Made by a program: the position numbers and the translations under genes. From contig SPBQ01000187.1 in assembly GCA_004525875.1 (NCBI GenBank), positions 1-5,382 on the forward strand: DNA of 5,382 bases, given 5' to 3'. This document shows positions 1 through 5,382 of this stretch, piece by piece. Source of the stretch: Myxococcales bacterium. GTDB lineage: Bacteria > Desulfobacterota_B > Binatia > UBA1149 > SPBQ01. Position 1 is the first letter of the stretch; every line of letters begins with the position of its first letter. The notes beneath the pieces are model-generated. The model was not told the origin of the DNA and did not search any database. It saw only the letters and a list, made by a program, of their open reading frames with translations.

Positions 1-971
1 TCGTGGGCGTCGACGAGCTGACTGAGCAGGTCGTTCCGCGCACGTCGATCTGCCTCGGCACCCGAGCGGGCCTCTAGGTCTTCACGGATCTTCTTACGAA
101 GGTCCGCGAGCGTATCACAGTCCTCGAGGTTGACCTCGCTTGCCAGATCGTCGTTGAGCGGCGGCAGGATCTTGTTCTTGATCTCACGCACCGTCACCTG
201 GAAACGCACCAGCTTACCGGCGAGCTCTGAGTCTCGATGATCCTCGGGAAAGTGGACGTCGATCGACGTGGGAATGCTCCGCGTGACCCCAACGATGCCA
301 TTCTCGAGCTCGTCCGGAAAACGACCGGCTCCGACCTCCATCTGCACGCCTTCCGCGCTCGCGTTCTCCAAGCGTTCGCCCCGGCTGAACGCTTCCATAT
401 CGAATACAACCACATCACCGGTCGCGACGTTGATACGATCTTCTTCCGTAACCAGCGTCGCATATCGTTCGCGAAGCGAGCGCAACGCGTCGTCAATATG
501 CGACTCGTCGACACGCACGATACGCCGCTCGACCTCGAGGCCCTTGTACGTCTTCAGATCGACGTGTGGCCTGACTTCGACTTGGACCTGAAACGTCAAC
601 GCATCGCCATCCGCGAAGTCGTGGCCCAGCAGCTGCGGGTTGGCAACGCCGGCGATTTCCTTTTCGCGCAACGCCTCCACGCAGCAACTCTCGATCAAAC
701 TCTCGACGACGTCGGCGCTAACCTGGTCCCCATAGTTGTGTTCGAGAATCTTGCGAGGAACGTTTCCCTTACGAAATCCGGCCACCTTGGCCCTTCCTCT
801 AAGGCTCTGATACGCGCGATCGAAGGCGCTCTTCACGCGAGTCGGCGGGACCTGGATTGTGAGGATGCGCTTGATCGGCCCCTCTTCCTGGACGGTGATC
901 TCCAGGGGGTCGCCTGCAACCTGCCTGGCCCCCCCTTGATCCTTCGCTTGCTTCGATTTTTTGGCCGCCAT
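1..971 (-). CDS. tig: Trigger factor, ribosome-associated chaperone and prolyl isomerase (3' end cut by window edge)
   Basis: Trigger factor binds the ribosome beside the exit tunnel and shields nascent chains in the cytoplasm. An open frame of 323 codons runs from an ATG at 969-971 off the left edge with no stop. Residues 23-150 match the ribosome-binding domain, with the signature GFRKGNVP at 65-72 (family form GFRxGxxP). Residues about 180-264 form the FKBP-like domain (from GDVVVFD to VTVREIK, with the IDVHFPEDH stretch near 237-245). The C-terminal helical chaperone domain begins near LPPLNDDLA (269-277). Family members are about 430 residues, so roughly 110 are missing here. GGAAG at 977-981 lies 5 bases before the ATG; a GTG directly upstream in frame is the only nearby alternative. 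The homologous part begins only near residue 23, leaving a lysine-containing N-terminal extension that is unusual. tRNA-Leu lies 32 bases upstream on the same strand. Identification is firm from several motifs along the whole length. Confidence 0.96.
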   Translation of the reverse strand, partial: MAAKKSKQAKDQGGARQVAGDPLEITVQEEGPIKRILTIQVPPTRVKSAFDRAYQSLRGRAKVAGFRKGNVPRKILEHNYGDQVSADVVESLIESCCVEALREKEIAGVANPQLLGHDFADGDALTFQVQVEVRPHVDLKTYKGLEVERRIVRVDESHIDDALRSLRERYATLVTEEDRINVATGDVVVFDMEAFSRGERLENASAEGVQMEVGAGRFPDELENGIVGVTRSIPTSIDVHFPEDHRDSELAGKLVRFQVTVREIKNKILPPLNDDLASEVNLEDCDTLADLRKKIREDLEARSGAEADRRARNDLLSQLVDAH

Positions 972-1003
972 CACGGCTTCCGGGGATATACGAAGCAGGT
1001 TGA

Positions 1004-1090
1004 TGGTGCGAGAGGGGGGACTCGAACCCCCAACCGCCGAAGCGGGCTAGATCCTAAGTCTAGTGCGTATGCCAATTCCGCCACTCTCGC
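1004..1090 (-). tRNA. tRNA-Leu, anticodon UAG, with encoded CCA
   Basis: The minus strand folds as a class II tRNA of 87 bases. The acceptor stem is GCGAGAG (1084-1090) paired with CTCTCGC (1008-1014), followed by discriminator A (1007) and a genomically encoded CCA (1004-1006). The D stem is GCG/CGC. The anticodon stem CTAGA/TCTAG encloses the loop CTTAGGA (1052-1058), giving anticodon TAG at 1054-1056, which reads leucine CUA and, if modified or unmodified at U34, other CUN codons. The long variable arm CCGC-TTCG-GCGG, typical of leucine tRNAs, is at 1034-1045. The T arm is GGGGG-TTCGAGT-CCCCC (1015-1031). All pairs are canonical, so it looks functional. It sits just upstream of tig in the same direction. 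Confidence 0.98.
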
Positions 1091-1113
1091 GCACGATTCA
1101 GTCGGAGCGCGCT

Positions 1114-1142
1114 CGAATAGCAGATCCGGGGGTCCGACTCCA
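1114..1142 (-). promoter_or_regulatory. Possible promoter of tRNA-Leu (and perhaps tig)
   Basis: On the minus strand TATTCG (1114-1119) could serve as a -10 element, with a weak TGGAGT (1137-1142) 17 bases upstream as -35. It is followed by a GC-rich stretch containing the palindrome GAGCGCGCTC (1105-1114). A GC-rich discriminator after the -10 is characteristic of stringently controlled stable-RNA promoters. The tRNA 5' end lies 23 bases downstream of the -10. The hexamer matches are poor, so this is a tentative call. Some promoter must lie between the terminator at 1213-1244 and the tRNA, unless transcription reads through. Confidence 0.3.
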
Positions 1143-1204
1143 CGTGAGCTGTGGCGGCGGCGGACGGTGCTCCACGCACAGCACGGCGCCAGGCATGAGA
1201 CCGG

Positions 1205-1244
1205 AAAAGCACGCACGGAAGCAGGCTAATGCCCGCTTCCGTGC
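1205..1244 (-). terminator. Intrinsic terminator of the carbamoyltransferase/SxtJ/DUF5989 unit
   Basis: On the minus strand GCACGGAAGC (1235-1244) pairs perfectly with GCTTCCGTGC (1213-1222). The stem continues with one G-U wobble and three G-C pairs to an ATTA loop, giving about 14 bp. After the stem comes GTGC and then TTTT (1205-1208). The inner pair is G-U on the minus strand but an A-C mismatch on the plus strand, which supports minus-strand function. It begins 39 bases after the DUF5989 stop codon, where the operon should end. The T run is short and is offset by four bases, so termination may be incomplete. Confidence 0.75.
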
Positions 1245-1283
1245 CCAGACTCGACCCAGGCAGAACAGCCGGCTCGGCGTCTT

Positions 1284-1502
1284 CTAGAACAGCGTGTAGA
1301 TAAAGGGCGCGGCAGCCGTCCCACCCAGGAGGATCAGGCCACCCACCATGAGGAGAACGACGATGATCGGGGTGAGCCACCACTTCTTGTTGTTCGCCAG
1401 GTAGTCGACGAACTCACGGAAGAACCCGCTCTGTCCCGCCTCGGCCTGCTTGGCGAAATCGCTTCGACCCTGCTTCGACACTTCGCTCTCCTTGCCTGCC
1501 AT
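1284..1502 (-). CDS. DUF5989 family small membrane protein (SxtK-like)
   Basis: This 72-residue protein has a hydrophilic N-terminus rich in charged residues (1-40) with the segment FVDYLANNKKWW at 31-42. A single transmembrane helix follows at about 43-60 (LTPIIVVLLMVGGLILLG), and the protein ends in APFIYTLF. The pattern of a short basic-aromatic segment, one helix and an xPFIYTLF end is that of the DUF5989 family. These are small proteins found after SxtJ-type proteins in carbamoyltransferase clusters, with saxitoxin-cluster SxtK as the likely counterpart. The family's biochemical role is not known. The frame stays open upstream to 1616, inside the preceding gene, but the ATG at 1500-1502 is preferred because it has GGAG 7 bases upstream, lies 16 bases after the SxtJ stop, and gives the family's usual length. 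Inference: a membrane anchor or partner for the carbamoyltransferase or SxtJ. Confidence 0.88.
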   Translation of the reverse strand: MAGKESEVSKQGRSDFAKQAEAGQSGFFREFVDYLANNKKWWLTPIIVVLLMVGGLILLGGTAAAPFIYTLF

Positions 1503-1509
1503 AAACTGA

Positions 1510-1513
1510 CTCC
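1510..1513 (-). promoter_or_regulatory. Ribosome binding site deciding the DUF5989 start
   Basis: GGAG on the minus strand is spaced 7 bases from the ATG at 1500-1502. It supports the 72-residue product over the 110-residue frame that would start inside the SxtJ gene. Confidence 0.7.
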
Positions 1514-1518
1514 GTGGC

Positions 1519-1935
1519 TCAGAACTGCCGGAAATAACTCGACGGATCCCCGCCGGTGCGATGCTCGGCCCAGTACGTGGCCGCCTCGGGCTCGAGCTTG
1601 CGCTGCATCGGATCATACCCGAATAACCGTACCAACAATCCGACCGGGGTGATCACGCCGTAGAAAATGAACCCCAAGAGCAGATGCGAGACCGTCCAGC
1701 CGATGGGGAAGGCGAGCACCATCCATGCCACGTAAATCGGTCGCACTAGCATCGGCACGATGAGTCCGGGAACACCGATCGCGGCGCCGGCGATCAGGAA
1801 CCACCTCGCCGACCCCTCGAATCCATGCCGGTAGGCGCCCCACGCGCCGATGCCCCCGAATATAGCGAGGCACAGTGCCGCGAACTGACGCAGCTCCTTC
1901 GTCGACGGTTTCCAGTTGATGTCCAGTATTGCCAC
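1519..1935 (-). CDS. SxtJ family membrane protein
   Basis: This 138-residue protein has about four hydrophobic segments: roughly 18-35, 46-63, 67-84 and 85-103. The last two are nearly continuous. A polar tail with the order LFGYDPMQRKL (104-114), ATYWAEHR (119-126) and a terminal SSYFRQF (132-138) is typical of the SxtJ family. The start begins MAILDINWKPS, also a family-like opening. SxtJ was named from the cyanobacterial saxitoxin cluster, where it sits beside the carbamoyltransferase gene sxtI; its exact function is unproven. The start codon is GTG at 1933-1935, with GGGAG 10 bases upstream and no better in-frame start. It begins 17 bases after the carbamoyltransferase stop and ends 16 bases before DUF5989, so co-transcription is likely. 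Inference: it may bring the soluble carbamoyltransferase or its acceptor to the inner membrane. Family assignment is good; function is open. Confidence 0.9.
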   Translation of the reverse strand: MAILDINWKPSTKELRQFAALCLAIFGGIGAWGAYRHGFEGSARWFLIAGAAIGVPGLIVPMLVRPIYVAWMVLAFPIGWTVSHLLLGFIFYGVITPVGLLVRLFGYDPMQRKLEPEAATYWAEHRTGGDPSSYFRQF

Positions 1936-1945
1936 GATGATTGAA

Positions 1946-1950
1946 CTCCC
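1946..1950 (-). promoter_or_regulatory. Ribosome binding site for the GTG start of SxtJ
   Basis: GGGAG on the minus strand lies 10 bases upstream of the GTG at 1933-1935, within the 17-base gap after the carbamoyltransferase stop. It is the only purine-rich site that can serve this start and supports the GTG choice. Confidence 0.65.
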
Positions 1951-1952
1951 GA

Positions 1953-3791
1953 CTAGTCGAGCGCGAACTGGGCCAGGTACTCTTCGCGTCCGAAATCACC
2001 CTTCTGCGGCTGTGCGTCCTTCACGAGCACGAAATCCTCGAGGACGAGAACGTCCATGTTCGTCGCCATGAAGCACCGATATGCGTCCTCCGGCGTGCAC
2101 ACGATCGGCTCACCGCGAACGTTGAAACTGGTGTTGATGAGGACCGGGCATCCCGTGCGCTGCGCGAATTTCTCGATGAGCGTCCGGTAGTGGCCGTGGC
2201 GTACAGCGTCGACCGTCTGGACGCGGGCCGAGTAATCCACGTGCGTGATCGCCGGAACGACCGAGCGCGGAACCTTGAGCTTCTCGATGCCCTGAAGGTG
2301 AGCGTACTCACCGTTCACCTTCAGCCGCTTCGAGTCGTCGACAGGCGCCACAAGCAACATGTACGGGCTCTCCTGCCCCGGCTTGATTTCGAAGAACTCC
2401 GGCGCTTTCTCCTCGAGCACGGACGGGGCGAACGGACGGAAAGACTCGCGGAACTTGATCTTGAGGTTCATGACCGATTGCATGTCACGACTGCGCGGAT
2501 CGCCGAGAATACTGCGCGCGCCGAGCGCACGCGGTCCGAACTCCATGCGCCCCTTGAACCAGCCCACGACGTTCTCCGACGCGAGAAGATCCGCGACGCG
2601 GTCACACATCGCCTCGCCGCCCTCGTAGTGCTCGTATACGGCACCGACGCCGTCGAGGAAGCTCGAGATCTCCCCTTCCGAGTAGGTCGGGCCCAGCAAC
2701 GAGCCGTGCTGCGAATCGCTGTCACCGACCGTGCGCTCGTTATCGAGCAACTGGTGCCAGATGAACAGCGCCACACCGAGAGCGCCTCCGGCGTCGCCCG
2801 CAGCAGGCTGGATCCAGATGTTTTCGAACGGCCCCTCGCGAAGCAGGCGTCCGTTGCCGACGCAGTTGAGCGCCACGCCGCCAGCGAGACACAAGTTCTT
2901 CATGCCGGTCGTCTTGTGCACGTGACGGCCCATACGAAGCATGATCTCCTCGGTGACCCTCTGAACCGAGGCGGCGATGTCCATCTCCCGCTGTGTGACC
3001 AGACTCTCCGCCTGGCGAGGCGGTCCGTCGAAGATCTCGTTGATCTTCTCCGAGGTCATCGTCAGTCCCGCGCAGTAATTGAAGTACGACATGTCCATGC
3101 GGAACGAGCCGTCTTCCTTGAGATCCAGGAGGTTGTCGAGGATGGCATCGTAGTACTTTGGCTCACCGTACGGGGCGAGCCCCATGACCTTGTACTCGCC
3201 CGAATTAACGCGGAAGCCCGTGAAGTAGGTGATCGCCGAGTAGAGCAGGCCGAGCGAGTGCGGGAAGCGCAGCTCGTGCGTGAGCTCGAGGCGATTGCCG
3301 CGCCCGACCCCGTAGCTGGCCGTGGCCCACTCACCGACACCGTCGAGCGTCAGGACCGCCGCTTCCTCGAACGGCGACGGGAAGAACGCGCTGGCCGCAT
3401 GCGATTCGTGGTGCTCCGTAAAGACGTAGCGCTTGTCGTACTTGTGGTTCAGCCCCTTGTTCATCTCCCGCGGGAGGTAAAGCTTCTGCTTGAGCCACAG
3501 AGGCATCGCCTTCAAGAAGGATCGGAACCCTACCGGACCGTAGGCGACGTAGGTCTCGAGCAACCGCTCGAACTTGAGAAGCGGCTTGTCGTAGAAGCCG
3601 ACGTAGTCGAGATCCCCGATCTCGAGCCCGGCCTCTTTCAGGCAGAACTGAATCGCGTTGACCGGCATACGGTGGTCGTGCTTTTTGCGTGTGAAGCGTT
3701 CTTCCTGGGCAGCCGCGACGATCTTGCCGTCGACGACGAGAGCCGCGGCCGAATCGTGGTAGAATGCTGAGATTCCGAGAATTGCCGTCAT
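1953..3791 (-). CDS. O-carbamoyltransferase, NodU/CmcH/TobZ family (SxtI-like)
   Basis: This 612-residue cytoplasmic enzyme has the size and both domains of the family. The family makes carbamoyl-adenylate from carbamoyl phosphate and ATP and moves the carbamoyl group to an acceptor hydroxyl. In the Kae1-like domain (about 1-345) are HDSAAAL (12-18), EERFTRKKH (30-38), HHESHAAS (127-134), LDGVGEWATAS (149-159), NSGEYKVMGLAPYGEP (196-211), LAGGVALNCVGNGRL (302-316) and QPAAGDAGGALG (328-339). H127, H131, D150 and D333 fit the metal ligands of TobZ, with the same H-x3-H and H-x18-D spacing. The YrdC-like C-terminal domain (about 390-600) has GRMEFGPRALGARSIL (414-429), FRESFRPFAP (447-456) and NTSFNVRGEPIV (553-564). 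No catalytic element appears lost. The ATG has GGTGAG 6 bases upstream. It leads a unit with SxtJ and DUF5989, as in the saxitoxin SxtI-J-K order. The acceptor cannot be told from sequence; sugar, lipid-linked glycan and secondary-metabolite acceptors are all possible. Confidence 0.96.
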   Translation of the reverse strand: MTAILGISAFYHDSAAALVVDGKIVAAAQEERFTRKKHDHRMPVNAIQFCLKEAGLEIGDLDYVGFYDKPLLKFERLLETYVAYGPVGFRSFLKAMPLWLKQKLYLPREMNKGLNHKYDKRYVFTEHHESHAASAFFPSPFEEAAVLTLDGVGEWATASYGVGRGNRLELTHELRFPHSLGLLYSAITYFTGFRVNSGEYKVMGLAPYGEPKYYDAILDNLLDLKEDGSFRMDMSYFNYCAGLTMTSEKINEIFDGPPRQAESLVTQREMDIAASVQRVTEEIMLRMGRHVHKTTGMKNLCLAGGVALNCVGNGRLLREGPFENIWIQPAAGDAGGALGVALFIWHQLLDNERTVGDSDSQHGSLLGPTYSEGEISSFLDGVGAVYEHYEGGEAMCDRVADLLASENVVGWFKGRMEFGPRALGARSILGDPRSRDMQSVMNLKIKFRESFRPFAPSVLEEKAPEFFEIKPGQESPYMLLVAPVDDSKRLKVNGEYAHLQGIEKLKVPRSVVPAITHVDYSARVQTVDAVRHGHYRTLIEKFAQRTGCPVLINTSFNVRGEPIVCTPEDAYRCFMATNMDVLVLEDFVLVKDAQPQKGDFGREEYLAQFALD

Positions 3792-3858
3792 TGCTTTCTC
3801 ACCGAGCGAGAGTGGAGCTTGGGGCTGATACTAGCAGGCGTTCTGTCCCGAACTAGAT

Positions 3859-3871
3859 ACCGCTGAGCGGT
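3859..3871. repeat. Short inverted repeat in the carbamoyltransferase leader
   Basis: ACCGC-TGA-GCGGT has perfect 5-bp arms and a 3-base centre, 68 bases before the carbamoyltransferase start codon. It could be a repressor half-site pair or a small leader hairpin. At this length chance occurrence in GC-rich DNA is quite possible. Confidence 0.3.
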
Positions 3872-3904
3872 TAGCACAACTCGCTGGACCAGTATACGCC
3901 GCGC

Positions 3905-3928
3905 CCTCGGTCGTCGGCCGAGGTTTTT
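3905..3928 (+). terminator. Plus-oriented terminator-like hairpin
   Basis: CCTCGG (3905-3910) pairs with CCGAGG (3918-3923) around a 7-base loop and is followed immediately by TTTTT (3924-3928) on the plus strand. It has the form of an intrinsic terminator, but no plus-strand gene is recognised upstream; both neighbours are on the minus strand. The stem is short (6 bp, five of them G-C). It may end antisense transcription or be chance. Confidence 0.45.
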
Positions 3929-4095
3929 CGCGCGCCTCCGGCTGCGAGTCGGCACCGCCCCTTGCCTGCCGCGCCATGCGCCTCCGATCGGGGCGTGTGT
4001 CGGTGGCTGGCCGAGCCAGTTCTACCCCGCCTGCTGGGGACGTCCAGCTCCGAGCAACTGCGCAGGCGTTTGCGGTGCCACCTCAGCGCTAGCCG

Positions 4096-4113
4096 GCAAG
4101 CATCATCGCTTGC
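4096..4113 (-). repeat. Inverted repeat spanning the lpdA stop codon
   Basis: GCAAGC (4096-4101) and GCTTGC (4108-4113) form perfect 6-bp arms around a 6-base loop that contains the lpdA TGA stop (4103-4105). There is no T run after it on the minus strand, so it is not a standard intrinsic terminator. It could form an mRNA 3'-end hairpin that stabilises the transcript. Confidence 0.4.
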
Positions 4114-5382
4114 GATGTAGATGAACGCTCAGACCCCGGAACACCTCGGCCGCCTCCATCACGGTCTCCGAGAGCGTCGGGTGCGGATGGATAGTGGCCG
4201 CCAGATCCTCGGCCACCGCACCCATCTCGACGGCCAGTACCGCCTCGGCGATCAACTCGCCCGCCCCCGGCCCGACGATGCCGGCTCCGAGAACGCGCTC
4301 CGTTTCCCTGTCCAAGACCAGCTTCGTGAGCCCCGCCGCGTCGCCCAGCGTGGCCGCCCTGCCTGAGGCCTGCCAGGGAAAACGCGCCACGGCGACGTCC
4401 ACGCCAGCAGTGCGGGCATCCGCTTCCGTCAATCCGCACCACGCGATCTCCGGGTCCGTGAAGACGACGGCGGGAATCGCCGCGGGCGCGACGGCCGCAG
4501 GTCCCCCGGCGATCGCGTCCGCCGCGGTGGTCCCTTCGTGCGTCGCCTTGTGCGCCAGCCTCGGCTGGCCAGCGACGTCGCCAATCGCGTAGATACGGGG
4601 CTCCGCGGTCCGGCGAGCGCCGTCTACCTGGATAAAACCGCTCTCGTCGATCTCGACGCCGGTGTTGCGCAGGCCCAGACCGCTCGAGTTCGGACGCCGG
4701 CCGACAGCGACCAGAACGCTCGCGAAGCGCTCGGTGCTACGAGCCTCGTCGCCGGCCAGCTCCACGACGATCGAATCGCGTTCTTCTGCCAACCTCTCGA
4801 CACGCGTCTTCGTGCGGATCGACTCGAACCGTCCCTCGAGCGCTCGGACCAGAACGCGGGCTAGGTCGCCATCCACGCCCTGCAGCAGAGCGTCGGTCAT
4901 CTCCACGACCGTAACGCGCGTGCCGAGCGCCGCGTAAACCGAACCGAGTTCCAGACCGATGTATCCGCCGCCGATCACCAGCAATGATTCGGGAATGTCC
5001 GCGAGGTCGAGCGCCCCGGTCGACGTCATGACGCGGGGCGATTCGCAGCCGAACGGCAGCGTCGCGGGACGGGATCCGGTGGCAACGATCGCGTGATCGA
5101 ACTTCAGCTCGCACGAGTCCACCGGCTCCTCACCGTCGATCCGCAGCGTACGCGAGTCCATGAACACGCCACGTCCACGCACGAAACGGACCCCCTTCGC
5201 CTTGCAGAGCACGCCAAGACCACCCGTCAGCTTGCCGACGACCCTTGCCTTCCACGCGCGCAGACGATCGAGATCGACCCGCGGCTGTTCGAAGTGAATG
5301 CCCAACGCCCCAGCTTCCGAGGCCTCGCGCAGGAGCCTCGCCACGTGCAGCAATGCCTTGGACGGGATGCAGCCTCGGTACA
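4103..5382 (-). CDS. lpdA: Dihydrolipoyl dehydrogenase, E3 component (5' end cut by window edge)
   Basis: This flavoenzyme reoxidises dihydrolipoamide with NAD+ in pyruvate, 2-oxoglutarate and branched-chain 2-oxoacid dehydrogenase complexes and in glycine cleavage. The frame enters from the right edge; 425 residues are visible of the usual ~465-475. The first visible residues, YRGCIPSK, contain the second redox cysteine; the first cysteine and the FAD GxGxxG lie outside. In fragment numbering, ATGSRP is at 100-105, the NAD-binding GGGYIGLE at 137-144 followed by an acidic residue (E160) that favours NAD over NADP, GRRPN at 227-231, the second FAD motif AIGDV at 265-269, and the catalytic His-Glu motif HPHPTLSE at 398-405. 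A TTG at 5351-5353 is an internal leucine codon, not the start. HPHPTLSE with CIPSK argues against glutathione or mercuric reductase. Its partner E1/E2 genes are not in the window and may lie upstream, beyond 5382. It ends 311 bases before the carbamoyltransferase. Confidence 0.95.
   Translation of the reverse strand, partial: YRGCIPSKALLHVARLLREASEAGALGIHFEQPRVDLDRLRAWKARVVGKLTGGLGVLCKAKGVRFVRGRGVFMDSRTLRIDGEEPVDSCELKFDHAIVATGSRPATLPFGCESPRVMTSTGALDLADIPESLLVIGGGYIGLELGSVYAALGTRVTVVEMTDALLQGVDGDLARVLVRALEGRFESIRTKTRVERLAEERDSIVVELAGDEARSTERFASVLVAVGRRPNSSGLGLRNTGVEIDESGFIQVDGARRTAEPRIYAIGDVAGQPRLAHKATHEGTTAADAIAGGPAAVAPAAIPAVVFTDPEIAWCGLTEADARTAGVDVAVARFPWQASGRAATLGDAAGLTKLVLDRETERVLGAGIVGPGAGELIAEAVLAVEMGAVAEDLAATIHPHPTLSETVMEAAEVFRGLSVHLHRKR

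Larger units (their letters stand above)
3792..4102. other. Gene-free gap upstream of the carbamoyltransferase operon
   Basis: These 311 bases between the lpdA stop and the carbamoyltransferase start hold no convincing gene. The operon promoter should lie here. Minus-strand candidates are TAGTAT near 3828-3833 and TATACT at 3891-3896, neither with a good -35, so no promoter is called. Other structure is a small inverted repeat at 3859-3871, a plus-oriented terminator-like hairpin at 3905-3928, a short inverted repeat CTGGC-CGA-GCCAG near 4008-4020, and an inverted repeat across the lpdA stop. No T-tailed minus-strand terminator for lpdA was found. Confidence 0.6.

Noticed and set aside
237..1229. 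Plus-strand open frame of 330 codons opposite trigger factor and running through the tRNA
   Set aside because: It crosses a structurally complete tRNA and lies antisense to trigger factor; the translation shows no recognisable domain and its end overlaps the operon terminator.
1004..1283. tRNA-Leu as an attachment site for an integrated island carrying the carbamoylation genes
   Set aside because: The genes lie on the 5' side of the tRNA, whereas integration normally uses the 3' end, which here abuts tig. No integrase and no repeat of the tRNA 3' end were seen in the window.
1284..1616. Longer 110-residue version of the DUF5989 protein
   Set aside because: The extra 38 residues overlap the SxtJ gene in another frame and do not look like the family. 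The ATG at 1500-1502 has its own ribosome binding site and gives the usual length.
1941..3770. Plus-strand open frame of 609 codons opposite the carbamoyltransferase gene
   Set aside because: It mirrors a well-identified enzyme in GC-rich DNA, where antisense frames often stay open. Its translation is dominated by R, V, E, L, D and H without any domain pattern, and the sense strand carries all family motifs.
1953..3791. Reading the carbamoyltransferase as a tRNA-modification protein (TsaD/Kae1) or HypF
   Set aside because: The Kae1-like domain is shared, but the YrdC-like C-terminal domain with the FGPRALGARSIL and NTSFNVRGEPIV motifs is specific to the NodU/CmcH family. There are no HypF acylphosphatase or zinc-finger domains.
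1284..3791. Saxitoxin biosynthesis locus
   Set aside because: Only the carbamoylation trio is present; no other sxt-type gene is visible, and the flanking genes are housekeeping.
3975..4091. Plus-strand 38-codon frame in the gap (starts MRLRSGRVSV)
   Set aside because: No ribosome binding site, no recognisable sequence, and its composition follows the GC-rich background.

Overview
The window is GC-rich bacterial DNA in which every supported gene lies on the minus strand. Read in the direction of transcription (high to low coordinates) the order is: the C-terminal ~425 residues of a dihydrolipoyl dehydrogenase (lpdA, cut by the right edge), a ~310-base gene-free gap, a three-gene set made of a NodU/CmcH/TobZ-type carbamoyltransferase, an SxtJ-family membrane protein and a 72-residue DUF5989-family single-pass membrane protein, a strong hairpin terminator, a tRNA-Leu(UAG), and the first 323 residues of trigger factor (tig, cut by the left edge). 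The base composition, the Gram-negative-style gene set and the tRNA-Leu/tig adjacency suggest a proteobacterial or deltaproteobacteria-like lineage (Myxococcota, Desulfobacterota and similar), but nothing here fixes the taxon.

Right part (4103-5382): lpdA keeps the second redox cysteine in a GCIPSK motif, the NAD-binding GGGYIGLE motif and the catalytic HPHPTLSE motif. Its FAD-binding start lies outside the window. It is a housekeeping E3 subunit of 2-oxoacid dehydrogenase complexes.

Centre (1284-3791): the three genes are separated by only 16-17 bases and end at a 14-bp hairpin with a short T run, so they look like one transcription unit. The set matches the SxtI-SxtJ-SxtK group of the cyanobacterial saxitoxin cluster, but no saxitoxin or other natural-product genes are visible. 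The carbamoyltransferase has all the expected metal-binding residues of the Kae1-like domain and an intact YrdC-like C-terminal domain. The two small proteins are predicted to be in the membrane. The inference is a membrane-linked carbamoylation module whose acceptor substrate is unknown. This is the part of the window most worth following up.

Left part (1-1090): tRNA-Leu(UAG), with encoded CCA, ends 32 bases before the tig start codon on the same strand, so tRNA and chaperone mRNA may share a transcript. Trigger factor has a normal ribosome-binding signature, an intact FKBP-like domain and an unusual lysine-containing N-terminal extension of about 22 residues.

No CRISPR array, insertion sequence, integrase or phage gene was seen.
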